From Poteriospumella lacustris (taxonomy: Eukaryota > Sar > Chrysophyceae > Chromulinales > Dinobryaceae), in assembly GCA_008000375.1 (NCBI GenBank), contig SMOI01000002.1:259584-323583 (forward strand): a DNA stretch of 64,000 nt, read 5' to 3'. Positions 31,302-42,500 of the stretch are shown piece by piece (position 1 is the stretch's first letter; each line of letters opens with the position of its first letter). Position numbers and translations under genes: made by a program. The notes under the pieces are model-generated. The model saw only the letters and a list, made by a program, of their open reading frames with translations. It was not told where the DNA came from and did no database searches.

Positions 31302-33548
31302 ATGAAACGAGTGGATCCTACAGAGTGGGCGAATAAGAAAAAGGTAAGTGAATTGTTGTTTCTTCTGTTGGAAAATTGATCACATTCGTTTGTCCAGGCC
31401 CAATTGGAACGAGCGAAACAACTCAGAGAAGAGCGAAAGAATGCCATAAGCTCTAATGATACGTTCACTCCTCAAATTAACCCTCCGAAGAGAATGTCTA
31501 GTGGGAACGTTGGTCGCGGTGACTCTTTGGACAACCTCACTACCGAAGTCACTGCAACGAGACCGATGGCCGATGATCCTATGGAGATGCCCCTACCTGG
31601 ACAAAGAAATAGACAGCAGCAAGATACCGGTTTTGAAGGGGCGCCTTCTCCAGGTTCAGATACGTTAGGCAGAGAGCTGAAGCGTCACGGTGGTGCTCCG
31701 CCCGCCCACGCGGATATTCAGCCCCGCAATCTCAACAACACTCATTTCAAAAGCAAATTCATGCAACAGTATGACCAACCAGAAAATACCAATACCATGA
31801 ACAACCAACGAGCATCAGTTCAGCAAAAGGCTCCTCAACCTGAAGCAGATGATGTGTTCATGCATCAATTGCGGGGTGGTGATTCGCGATCGAATGGGCC
31901 AGGATGGAACGATGACACGTCCTTTGGAGGCTTTGACAGTGGTACTACCAACACTGCAAAACGTGCTGGTCCGGCTGGTAGAGGCAAAGTATCCAGACCC
32001 TCCGTCCATCGAGTGCAGCCACAGAACGATTCGCAATATGACGAAGGTAGCAATGATGCCACCCCACCGAGAGTCACCCCTCGTGGTGCGGGCGTACAAA
32101 CGAAACTGACCCCTCGCACCGCTGGTGAAGTACGTTCCAATTTATCGCTGTTGAAATCGAAAATTCGTCAATCTGAAAGTGCGGGGAATCCGGCACGGGC
32201 CAATTCATTGGCGGGCAGTGGTCGCAATTTCGCTGGTAGCGGTGGATTTGAACCGGAAGATGAATTCCAAAGCTCTATGGGTGCGAGACAACAACAGCAG
32301 CAGCAGCAACAACAGCAGCAGCAGCCGCAGGGTACGAATTACAGTCGGAACAGCTCGAAAGCTTCTGTCGGTGGTGGTAGTGGCATGGGTCATGGGAGCA
32401 GTAACACCAGCTTCAACAGCTTCGCGAGTGCGTATGAGGACCCGCCCGAAGAGCAACCCGTCGCACGGAATCGTGCGACGCGTCCAAGACCACGTGGCAT
32501 TGCGTCCAACTACCAAGACGAGGAAGAAGCATCACAAGGTATTTATAACAATGGTCGTCAAGCCGCAGCTGCAGCAGCAGCAGCACCACCTCGTCAACCT
32601 CAACCACCGGCGCAACAGCGTCACAACCCATCGGGCGGGTATGAGCCATCGCAGGGTGCGGGGCGCAATCTCACGAATGGACGCTCGGCAGCGGTGAATC
32701 CTCCGTCCAACCATCGAAAGCAACCTCCCGCCTCCTACAATCCCTCGCCGTCGTCTCCTTCGATCGATGATCTTCCAGCGGTTGCATCGGGAGGAGGTAG
32801 CAAAGCCGTCTACCAACTTCCACCCGATGCCTTTCCGGATCCCGACGACGACGAAGGTGGTGAGGGAGGCCCCCAAATGGAATGCCCCACCTGTGGTCGT
32901 AAGTTTAACCCCGCACCGTTCCAGAAGCACATCAAGGTGTGTGAAAAGGTGTTTTTGAAGAAGCGGAAAGCCTTCGATTCGACGAAGATGCGCATCCAAG
33001 ACAACCCCGAACTGGTGAAGATGTATTCGAAGTCGAAAAAGGAAGAAGATAAAGCGGCCCGCAAGGCGTCCATGATGGCCGAGAAACAGGCTGCCATGGC
33101 AGCCGGTCGTGGAGGAGGAGGTGGGGGTGGTGGAGGCGGAGGATTCCGCGGGGCGCCCATGCCCGTAGAGGAAGAGAACTTCATGGTCGCCAAGCCCAAG
33201 CAGAAACTTCCCGCGGTACAGGACAAACCCGTCGGTAAAGGTGAGGCTGAACCGTTATGGAAGCAGCAGTCATCGGCTTTCCGTGAAGCCATGAAAGCGG
33301 CACGTGCGATCAAAATCGCACAAGAAACAGGCGCGCCACTGCCTCCTGTCATGCCGTCGGCACCAGACCCGTCGCTAGTCCCTTGTCCTCACTGCGGACG
33401 ACGATTCAATCAAAAGGCAGCAGAACGCCATATTCCACAATGTCAAAACATCAAAGCCAAACCCAGTTCATTGAAGCGGGGTAGTGGTATCAATGCCGCG
33501 AATGGTGTCGGTCAAGCCGCCTCAACGAAAGGCAAAGGACGGTTTTAA
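31302..33548 (+). CDS. C2HC zinc-finger protein (ZC2HC1 family)
   Basis: A small first exon 31302..31343 (MKRVDPTEWANKKK), 54-bp intron, then exon 2 31398..33548; 730 aa. The N-terminus continues AQLERAKQLREERKNA, a short charged helix. A long Gln/Ser/Pro/Asn-rich disordered region follows, including a CAG/CAA-coded poly-Gln at about 32289..32324. Two C2HC fingers lie at the C-terminal end: MECPTCGRKFNPAPFQKHIK (ending HIKVC) and VPCPHCGRRFNQKAAERHIP (ending HIPQC), each C-x2-C-x12-H-x3-C. This is the zf-C2HC_2 pair of ZC2HC1 proteins, whose biochemical role is not established; zinc binding is expected. A Gly run (about 33114..33140) separates the fingers' helices. The tiny first exon would be missed by simple ORF calling; phase and splice consensus support it. 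Confidence 0.87.
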
Positions 33549-34090
33549 CCTCTGCTGCGGGGAATGCAAGTGTGGTGTTCTCGCCCTGTGGAAATATTCG
33601 TTCCCACAATTCTATAGATGTTGGAGGTTGTATGTGCTTGCTCCTCGCTGCTCTGTACTGATATACAGACGAGGCCGGTGTTGCACGTTGAGTGAGTAGA
33701 GTATGCTTAACTATTGCGGATATCAATTTCTACTCCATTTTGCTGCAGACAAGCTAGGCGTACATGGCACAGCAGTCGTTGTCCATGAGGCCGCCAATGG
33801 GCTGGTTGCACAGGCCAATTAGCAGTTGTGGTGGAACAACATACAGGACTAGAACCGGACCGAGAGGAGTGTTTCAGAGTGAGAGTGAAAATTGAAACGC
33901 TTTTGTTGCATCGATCGATCGGCATCGATCGAAAAGGAGAAAAAATAGCCAGCAGCCACTCGCCCACCATTAATATTCATTAGGAAGAGGGTAGGATGAA
34001 TACATAATCTTAATTGGTCATTCCTATAGGTGAGATATTGTTGGTCTGAACACGCAGGCTCGTCACTTCCTACCTCCAGTTTCCAAAAGT
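33549..34090. other. Intergenic upstream of PIG-V with CGATCGATCG run
   Basis: 540 bases without a recognised gene. Bases 33909..33931 are a CATCGATCGATCGG-type run about 165 bases before the PIG-V ATG; the same motif occurs upstream of several other genes here. Confidence 0.4.
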
Positions 34091-35320
34091 ATGGAATCGG
34101 TGGCTCGGAAATTGTGGCGCTTCGCGAGAAGTGATTCGACATTTCATGTGTTTCTAGCCATTCATGTCGCAGCGATTTTTGCCAGTATCATTGTAGATCA
34201 GTTAGTTGTTGATCATCAGCCGACGGGGGTTGAAACTCTCCGATTTGCCAACAACTTGGAGTCGTCAGTTCTACGAATATTTGCACGGTGGGATGCAGCC
34301 CATTACCTCAATATCGCCCATTCCGGCTACCAAGCTGACTATCAATATGCGTTCTTCCCAGGTTTCCCATTTCTTCTTTCGCTGTTTAAGCCTTTTGGAT
34401 TGCTGGGAAGTATAGCTCTGGGGTTATTGGCGAATGTAGTGTGCCATTGGGGTGCGGTGTTGTCCCTAAAGCGCATTGTCAAGCACGCCCTTCCGAATGT
34501 CAACGAAGAACTCATCCAATCGTTGGTATTGCTCAATCCCGCGTTTGTATTCTTCACCACGCTTTACTCAGAAAGTTTGTTTAGCTTTCTGAGCTGGACA
34601 GGTCTCGCGCTGATTGTCGTCGATGGGAATCTGCTGGGCTGCCTTTTCTTAGGGGCCGCATCCTTAACGCGTAGCAACGGCCTATTCAATGTTATCCCTC
34701 TCGCACTGGAAATGCTATGCGTCCTTTGTGTACCGTTGGTTTCAAAGCGCGATAGGAGGTTGGGTATGGTGACGCGTCTGTGTGTCCATGTGCTGGCGAT
34801 GCTGTCGTGCGTCTTGCCGTCGTTGATGTGGCAGTACCACCTCACCCGAAGCATTTGTCAGCATCACAATGCACCAGGCGATTATGTCGATATTTGTGCC
34901 CTGCCAGCCAATGGTTTCCACGTTCTATCGACGTATTCTCGGATTCAAGCGTTGCATTGGGATGTGGGATGGTTGCGTCAATGGCAATGGCGACAGATGC
35001 CGAATTTCCTGTTGAGCTTTCCTGTCCTGGTATATTCTTGTTGGGGAATCTACAAGGAATGTGCCCAAGGTCTACGGCATGTGCGATTGCGGGTTCTTCC
35101 GTGGATGATACACTTGTTGGTGACGTCGGTGGTGTGTTTGTTCTTCGCCCACGTGCAGATTAGCACGCGGGTGATTTTCTCGTCTTGTCCCTTTGTATAT
35201 ATGATATTTCTTGACCTGGTCGGGGCCAATCCAGCACAACGCGATCGCATTTTCGTCTATTTCACTCTGTATGCGGTCCTTGGAACGGTGCTGCATACCA
35301 ACCATTACCCGTGGACCTAG
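34091..35320 (+). CDS. PIGV: GPI mannosyltransferase 2 (PIG-V/Gpi18)
   Basis: ER enzyme that adds the second mannose to the GPI anchor precursor from dolichol-phosphate-mannose. Single exon, 409 aa, multispanning. The lumenal catalytic-loop signature is clear: RIFARWDAAHYLNIAHSGY (Arg-Trp-Asp-x-x-His), then QYAFFPGFPFLLSLF. LNPAFVFFTTLYSESLFSFL and GAASLTRSNGLFNVIPLALE are the other PIG-V blocks. At least eight hydrophobic segments are visible. It is slightly shorter than animal PIG-V (~490) and close to several fungal forms. It is convergent with RNASEH2A, about 110 bases stop to stop. Confidence 0.94.
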   Translation: MESVARKLWRFARSDSTFHVFLAIHVAAIFASIIVDQLVVDHQPTGVETLRFANNLESSVLRIFARWDAAHYLNIAHSGYQADYQYAFFPGFPFLLSLFKPFGLLGSIALGLLANVVCHWGAVLSLKRIVKHALPNVNEELIQSLVLLNPAFVFFTTLYSESLFSFLSWTGLALIVVDGNLLGCLFLGAASLTRSNGLFNVIPLALEMLCVLCVPLVSKRDRRLGMVTRLCVHVLAMLSCVLPSLMWQYHLTRSICQHHNAPGDYVDICALPANGFHVLSTYSRIQALHWDVGWLRQWQWRQMPNFLLSFPVLVYSCWGIYKECAQGLRHVRLRVLPWMIHLLVTSVVCLFFAHVQISTRVIFSSCPFVYMIFLDLVGANPAQRDRIFVYFTLYAVLGTVLHTNHYPWT

Positions 35321-35428
35321 TCACACTGCACTGTACTCACTGGCTCTTCCAACCAATATCCCATCAGTTTGTAATAATGCATACGTACTTATCAACCGTT
35401 GAACACTGACCGATATATCATGTTGGTA

Positions 35429-36566
35429 TTACAGATCTTCGAGTGTAATCCGCTGTAGTTTCCGTTTGCTGAAGTATGCCGACCGCGGTCGCTTCTTTTT
35501 ACTTGCTGCCGCTCCAAAGAATGACTTGATGTCCTGTCCCTCGGCTTCTTCTTCGTCACATTCCCTGTTCAGTTCCCATCAAGACAGCACACACAGCACA
35601 GTCCACACATCAACATTGACGTCTACACCTCAGTCGACACCAAAGTCGACAAGCTTACCAGGTCACTTCCACGGCATTGCCTTTCAGCGACTCACGTGTC
35701 GTGGACCATGAGAAACGAACGAAATCAGGGAAGCCAAACAATGGAGAACGCGCCCGGACAAGCCTACAGCCGATGATGATCAATGGTGAGTGAAGACAGT
35801 TATTAAGGCATAATCGCAGCAGCAGAATCGGAGTCAAGACGCGTACCAATTGACACAAGACTCATCACCAGGATACCCAGAACCAAAGTCTTTGTCCAAA
35901 GTGACATTGGATTCTCTCCATTGCCAGTCAGCAACAACACGGTCGCGAGTCACTTTCGCGACAATACTGGCGGCACTAACCGTCTTATACTTCGCATCTG
36001 CCTTCTTCTCGATGACGAAATCCGCAAACCCCTCCCCTAAGCCTTCCACCAACTTTCTGCGATAGAATTCAGGGTCACCAACTGTGTCAACAAAGACGGT
36101 GGTGATGACTGGGGCAACTGCATTGGTGGTAATGATCTTTTTCAGGGCGCGAACAACTGCATCGTATGACAGCGTGTTCAGCGATACCGGCGAACTCCGC
36201 AGCATTTCCTTTTGAGCAATAAAGAGTCAATGAAGTCAATACCAACGAAGGGTTTCTTTCAAGATATAGTTGCCTTACCTCGGATATCGTAACAGAATCA
36301 ATTTCTTCGATAACGTAACCAATAGAAGGGTGGGCAATGATCTTCTTGAGCAGGTTTTCTCTTTCGGTATGAGACAGCTGCTTGGAGTCATTGAACGCGA
36401 GTCTAGAAATCTCTTCATCTTCACTTTGAGGCCAAAAGGCAACAGAATAAACAAGAGGGCCTAAAACAGGTCCTCGACCAGCCTCATCAACACCAACAAC
36501 AATTGGCTGACCGGCAAGGCATTCAGGTATATGCACTGTTTTCCACGGATATAATTTCTCTGGCAT
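35429..36566 (-). CDS. RNASEH2A: Ribonuclease H2 subunit A, four exons
   Basis: Catalytic subunit of RNase H2, which removes ribonucleotides from DNA and degrades RNA:DNA hybrids. Exons 36566..36279, 36208..35847, 35763..35659 and 35564..35429; introns 70, 83 and 94 bp; all phases agree and give 296 aa, the size of the human subunit. Catalytic marks: VVGVDEAGRGPVLGPLVYS (DEAGRG), FNDSKQLSHTERE, TTVFVDTVGDPEFYRRKLVE and KKADAKYKTVSAASIVAKVT, then DFGSGYPGD. Exon 3 gives LFGFPDFVRFSWSTT, the eukaryotic motif GFPxFVRFSW. Exon 4 gives the variable tail with GQDIKSFFGA and KKKRPRSAYF, placed like the human tail motif KITSYF. The acceptor of intron 1 is CAAAAG, weak but the only one that keeps the frame and yields EEMLRSSPVSLN. 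The start is ATG 36566 (MPEKLYPW). Confidence 0.95.
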
Positions 36567-37002
36567 GATTATCAACTTCAATTTTGTTGATCTATTCTTA
36601 TATGTTCGGTGTTTCTAAGTTCGTTTAAAACCAGTTTCTAAGTAATTCTTTCGTTACCAACAAGATCATCAATCGATCGGCGATGACGATGCGATGATGC
36701 GATGCGATTTGAAATCAAAATGCCACAACAACGAGATGATGATGATGATGACGAGGAGGGTATGATGACGACGACTGAAAAAGGCGTTACAAAAACATGC
36801 ACCGCCGTTGCCTCGTCGTAGCTCGTCTTCAATCGTCAATCGTCTTCAATAATCATCATCATCGGCCTTTTTTTCATTCGATAGTCTTGAGCAAAAACGT
36901 CAAGAAACCCACTTGGAAACAGAAAGGAAATAGTACCAAAAGCCCCTATTGATAGTCTTATTTCTTTCGAAAACGGAAATCAAGGCTGATTGAAGTGAAT
37001 TC
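36567..37002. other. Divergent promoter region RNASEH2A / TSEN54
   Basis: 436 bases between diverging starts. AATCGATCGG at about 36671 is one of the recurring ATCG-type motifs; a short (GAT)5 run lies at about 36736. No gene seen. Confidence 0.4.
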
Positions 37003-38072
37003 ATGGAAGAATTACACGAGTTCCGGCGGAATGTGTCTGTGGCGAAATGGCAGTCCGCATTGAATGTCTTCCAACTTGTACGGTTGAAAGGAAAATTTTG
37101 GACTAAATGCGGATTTTCTATCAATGGAACAAACTTTTTATATCCAGAAGAAGCGCTTTGGTTGCAAGAGATCAACCAAGTGGCGATATCGGAGGATGGC
37201 TCTTTTGATGTGTCCGCCGTCGTTTCCAAACAGCGAATATTCGAATTGGCTATACCTGCCATCAGCATCCCGGTATATCTTACATACTTAAAGCTAAAGG
37301 TAGGTCGGCCTACTTCCTGTGTTTGATGCCGATGCTGGCTTTACCGTAACATCTATCGAGTGCAGAGCCTTGAGTACATTGTTCAACGGCACAATCGGAT
37401 TGCACGTACATTTAGTGGTGACGCAGAACTGTATGGTGAGCAAAAGAAATACGCTACATTAACCATATACTTCGTACTTATTCGGGCCCAATACAGATTT
37501 CATGGAGCGCCATCCATCCCTCAGTTTGCTTGATATGACAGTGTCCTACGATCTGTATTTGGAGTCGCCAAATTTCAGCAAGAAAGCAGTTTCTCTCAAA
37601 GAAATAGCACCAGTTGCTTATGTAGTAATATGGTAAGGAGGTTTGAACGCATTTCGTGGAACTCTACATGTTCATCTCGGACTGCTTACAGCGACGGACG
37701 ATATTGCTTTTCTCCTCGCGTCGTACTGACTCTCCTGGCAGAAGCTGGAGAAATCCCTGTCATATTCGCATCCGTTTCTTCCACTGGATTTGTAATGCTG
37801 GAGGTTCGTGGAAATTACTCGTTCCATTGCTTTCTCTGAAATTGTTGTAACAAGGTGTTGACGGTTCTGCGCTGTAGGAGTGTTCGGATGCCCTTACATG
37901 CCTGGATTTGACGAACAATCGAAAGCCGCCCAGACGAAAACGGCCTAGATGTGAAACAGAAAATGTTCAAACGCAATCAACCATAGACGCTGCCGTTGGC
38001 ACAGATGATGACGCACGCGTTGCCGTTGCCGGTGGCGTAGATCTAGAGACGAAAGTCGTGGAAAGCGTTTAA
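37003..38072 (+). CDS. TSEN54: tRNA-splicing endonuclease subunit Sen54, five exons
   Basis: Structural subunit of the heterotetrameric endonuclease that cuts introns from pre-tRNA. Exons 37003..37299, 37366..37435, 37497..37632, 37692..37803 and 37878..38072; introns 66, 61, 59 and 74 bp; phases agree and give 269 aa. The N-terminal Sen54 domain is recognisable: LKGKFWTKCGFSINGTNFLY then PEEALWLQE. SIPVYLTYLKLKSLEYIVQR spans the first splice and corresponds to the family's VY-x-YLK-x-x-GY-I-V-x-R. SYDLYLESPNFSKKAV and DGRYCFSPRV match the C-terminal nuclease-like fold (sYDvy...fkk). The last exon is a basic/acidic tail (RKPPRRKRPRC). The fourth intron uses a GTTCGT donor, unusual but also seen in the gene at 51202..52459. 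The protein is shorter than animal TSEN54. Confidence 0.9.
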
Positions 38073-38157
38073 GTGTACATAACAAATATTCTTTTCTTGA
38101 AAATGAATTCATCCGTCCTGTGCGCAAGTCAAATGGAGTATATTCCTGAAGGTTCAG

Positions 38158-39100
38158 CTTATGAAGTACTATCTAGGATGGTGCGCTGCTACAAATATTC
38201 GGTAGGCGCCAAATTCATTGGAGGATTGATAAGTACTTCTCTAAGTGTCGGGGTATTTCACAGTGCATTCACCTTCTTTCCGTAGATGCCTCGTTAACCT
38301 GCAATGGTTTGCTAATAATTACAATTACCACCGTAGCGATGTAAAAACTACTGTTCCTGTTCCAGTGTCAATTAGCGCCCATGTTGCAATGCTTCGAATT
38401 CCCGTTTGGCTTTGTGGAACAAATACCCATCGGGGGGGGGGGGGGGTCGCAAGGCCCGTCGAAGTGCCCAGAAGCGCCGAATGGTTGCCTGAATGAGGAT
38501 TACTTTGTACGTCAGGTCATATGGAGTCCTGCTGATCACGTAGCCGTCATCCCAATATCGTTCATGGGTTTCAGCGTCTTGTAGCCAGTCTGTGGCGGTC
38601 ATCAAGTACAGCGCCCTCCAAGACCAATATGTCAAGACCGTTCTGGTACTATTGGTTCCCATGCCGAATCGCCCGGCATCCAAATCCACTTCCCACATGT
38701 ACTGAACCGAATATATCGCCTGTGGGGGTTCCGCAGATGTTGCCACAAAGTTCACAACCGATCTGGAGTCATTCATCTCAGCCAGACTGAAGCCGTCATG
38801 AGTGTATTTCCAAATTCTACAAACGTTGGACGAGGGGTTTCCTCCCTCATCAAATGTTGCTTCCTTGCTCCGAGCGACCAATGCCTCAAACAAGGTTCGC
38901 AGATGTTGTCTCGCCATGGCGACATTTCCATTGAAATCCTTGCAAAGCTTTCTCAATACTTCCATATTGGCGACACCCATACAAGTCACATAGGAATCAG
39001 AATTACTGTAGATGACGTACGTATGTAGTAGACGCCATTGTATTTGAAAACAAGATATCCACCAGTGCTCATGACAGAGTGGAGATACGTGCTCTTCACT
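38158..39100. repeat. Segmental duplication, copy 1
   Basis: Closely similar on the same strand to 44997..45905, starting at TCTAGGATGGTGCG and covering the IQ-motif gene copy plus its 3' flank. A ~50-base stretch near 38190..38250 does not align. The copies lie about 6.8 kb apart, either side of the LRR/EF-hand gene. Confidence 0.9.
38372..39072 (-). pseudogene. Frameshifted copy of the IQ-motif gene
   Basis: Paralogue of the intact gene at 45200..45883. From the equivalent ATG at 39072 it reads MSTGGYLVFKYNGVYY and then loses frame because of eight extra bases at about 39019..39026 (ACGTATGT between GATGACGT and AGTAG). Downstream the frame is open to the stop at 38372 and nearly identical to the intact copy (KLCKDFNGNVAMARQHLRTL, MWEVDLDAGRFGMGT, ILIQATIRRFWALRRAL). 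A G15 homopolymer (about 38432..38446; 6 G in the other copy) adds three Pro in frame. A shortened product could start at the internal ATG of MGVANMEVLR, so it may not be fully dead. A 15-base mini-intron removing the insert is not credible. Confidence 0.75.
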
Positions 39101-39582
39101 TAGAAGAGCGCTGAGGAACGGATTGATATTGTGTGATATGAAATGTTAGTGCATCGTAATCATCCGCCCTTCACGTTACCTAATGGTCTTTGGTTGTTTT
39201 CCTAGACCCACCCCTTTGTCCCCTCCGTCGAGAGAACGACTGGTGCTGCTGTGGGGCATGATGGTGATGATGCAAAAAGAAAATACAGTACGATCGTGAA
39301 TAGGAAAAAGCCACACGATGCATATCTGGTAAGAAGAGATATTCGTGTGTCGTCCATTAATGTTGAATTGAGCGTCTCTGCAGTGCGTTAAGCACTGAGA
39401 GAGTAGAGTGCGTGCGTTTCAGAAATAGGGAACCCGTTGGCCGTTACAGTTTCGCTTTGTTTCTGCGATCATCATCAGACTATTTATCATCTACCAGAAA
39501 TAAATGCATAAGAAGAAGAGCACACGGTGATTGGAGAGTTATAGCCAACTTTGGTATTGTGGGCGTAGAGTCTGTTGTGAGA
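39101..39582. other. Intergenic upstream of LRR/EF-hand gene
   Basis: Nothing recognised. A pyrimidine-AG sequence (TTGTTTTCCTAG, ends ~39207) could be an acceptor of a leader intron of the downstream gene. The frame of that gene is open back to 39412, but the sequence there is not protein-like. Confidence 0.35.
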
Positions 39583-42500
39583 ATGTCTAGTACGAGGAGT
39601 TCGTTCGAGGATTTTTCTTCCCCAAAGCGGTCGACTCTATCCAATGCCGGCAAATTCTCCCTCGGTGGTAGCTCATTCACCAGTCCTTCAATAAGTATAA
39701 GTCGGAGCTTTGATGTTGGCAAGAATTCTTCATCACTAAGCTCTTTACCATCGTTTGCAGTTTCGGCCGCGATCGGTCCTCTCGAACTCGACTTTGCTGG
39801 CACAGCGCCGATGATCCGACGAGACCGCTATTGCTTGTTTGGCGATGACGACAATTTCAAGGCCTTAGAAAAGTCATCCACGCGGACCAAAAGCAGTGTT
39901 TCTTTCGAATCCGATTACACTACCACCAGCAGTCGCGATAGTCCCAAACGTGATGAACGACCTCAATTGATGACCAGAACACCCAGTCGCGAAAGAACGT
40001 TACCTCGAATCAACTCGGCCTCTGGTCAAGAAACGATGACACCTGATCGATTTGCACAAAGTCTTCGATCGAGTGATCATTACCCCAAGAAACGCTCCCT
40101 GGCTGCCGAGCACAAGTTCTACGAAAGCATCGGTATGGTACCGCTACCGTCGACCCAAGTGAAATCGAATCGTATTGGGGGTCTCAGTACCAATTTCTCG
40201 ACGAAGGTGAAATACGTGAAAGCAACCAAGAAAGTGGATGAAACACCAACGGACCGTAAATTTGAACGGCGCAACGACATTTTGGTGAAACGTGGTCCAC
40301 CCTCGATGGCGGAGGTCGTGAAAAAGGTCTTTGATAGTTTCTCGGCCGCGGAAGAAGACGAAAGCAAACAAACGACCAAGGAGGTTGCCGTGACGGCAGA
40401 GAAAGCGAAGAACGACGACGGCGACGACGACGATGGGATTCCCCTCGACGATTATCAGCCGCAATTCGCGACGTTGTCGGCCGCGTTGGGCCACGAAGAT
40501 CGGTTGGCGAAGAGTTTGGAGTCGATTTCGTTGAATTTCCAACAATACGACAACGAAGACAGTGACGATGAACACGCCATCTTAGAACTCAACGAGAAGT
40601 TGAGTCAATCGATCGATGCCCACGATCATTCGTCGAAGACCGCGCCGAGTGTAGCCGTCGATAATAATGCCGCCCCCGCAGCCAACACGGAAGCCTTAGC
40701 AGCGGCAGCCTTTGAGCAATTGCAAGAAGGTTTACGTGGTGAATACCACAAATACTTCGGCGTCGAGGCGTTCAGAGCGTTCCAAGAGAAATTCCACATC
40801 GCCGTACGCAACTTGGAACGTTACCCCCGCGACGCGGATCTCCCCGCCGAGATGCACACCCCCCGGACGTTGTATCTTCGCAGTATTTCCAAACGCAAGC
40901 TTTTGCCGTTGCCGTTGATTCTGCGGGATCCGAAGCATCCGTTCGCGTTGAATTTGAATTCGCGGGGTCTGGGCGACGAGCGGATGATGCCGGTCATCGA
41001 CGTCATCGACCGTCTCCCGTCGATACAAACCGTCGATTTCGCCGACAACCGTCTCACCGATGTAACGTTGATGCCGCTCGCGATCAAATTGCAGCAAATG
41101 CGGTCGTTGACGTATCTCGACTTGTCGTTCAACAAAATGGACGACTCCTCCGCGACGATCATGGACTATCTCCGCGACGAACGTTGCCAATTGCGCACGT
41201 TGCTCCTCCACGGGGCCGACGTCGACGACAACGAATGTGGCAACTTGTGTCGCGCCATTGCGCACAACAAATCGCTACGGTCGTTGGGGTTGGCCAAGAA
41301 CCTCATCGGCAAAGCCGAGTTGATGAACGTCGTGAATCCGGATTTGATCACCGGCGGCGAGGCGTTGGGCGAGATGTTGAAGGAGAACAAACACCTGACG
41401 AAGCTGGATTTGAGTTGGAACGCCATTCGGTTGGAATCCGCCATCGCCCTGGCCGAGTCGCTGGAAACGAATCAAACGTTGAAGACGTTGATTCTCGCGT
41501 ACAACGCCTTTGGCGATATGCCGTCGCAGGTCCTCGGCCGCGCCTTGAAATTGAACAAATCGTTGACCGAATTGGATTTGGAATCGAACGCGATCAATCC
41601 AAAAGCGGCGACGGTCTTGGCGAATGCGATTTCGTTCAATGAAACGTTGATCAAGTTGAACATCAACGGCAATACGCTGGGCAAGATCGGTGCGCAAGCG
41701 TTGGTGGCGGCGATTCAACGTTCGTCGACGGAAAGTCGGAAGTTGCAGGTCTCGTTCATCAATTGCGATTGCATTCAAGACGACCACAACGTCTTCAGTG
41801 CGGCGAATCCGCATGGCACGTGGCGGTTGAATTTGAAAGAACCGTACGGGCAAATGGTGGCCGCGGAGTGTTTGTACCTGGCCAACTTCAAAGTCGGCTG
41901 CCGGATCTTGAAACTGCTGTACAACGGACAACAAGTGACGTTGGAACGGTCGTACGTGGCGAAGGAAGACGAAGGGGAAGAAGGCCGCCTGAAGAAGTTC
42001 AAACTGGAAGAATTCTACCGCACGTCGCGGCAGACGGCGGATCAACTGTTGGCGGGGAACATGGACGAAGCCGTGGTCCATTGCGACGCGTTGTTGCGTC
42101 AATTTGGCTTCGTCATGGACGAAGAACAACGTCGATTGGTGTTGAAGAAGACGTCGGATTTGTGGCTGGTCAAGGCGAAGCGCGAAGGGCGCGACGACCT
42201 GCAGGAGGTGATTCTGTACGAGATCTTCTTCGCGTTGTTCGTCATCAACGACACCGATCTCTCGGGGACGATGGAATTGGACGAGTTCCTCGAGACGTTG
42301 GCCTCGTTGGGCCGCACGGACATCGACGCGGAGAAGGCGAAGAAGTTGATGGGCGAGTACGACCGCGACGAAAGCGGATCGATCGATGCGAACGAGTTCG
42401 GCAACATCATGATCAACGAGTTCTGTCGCACGGAGATTCCCCGCGGCGAGCTCGTCGATGCGTCGACGGGCAAACCCTGGGAGATTCCCCCCGCCGGCTA

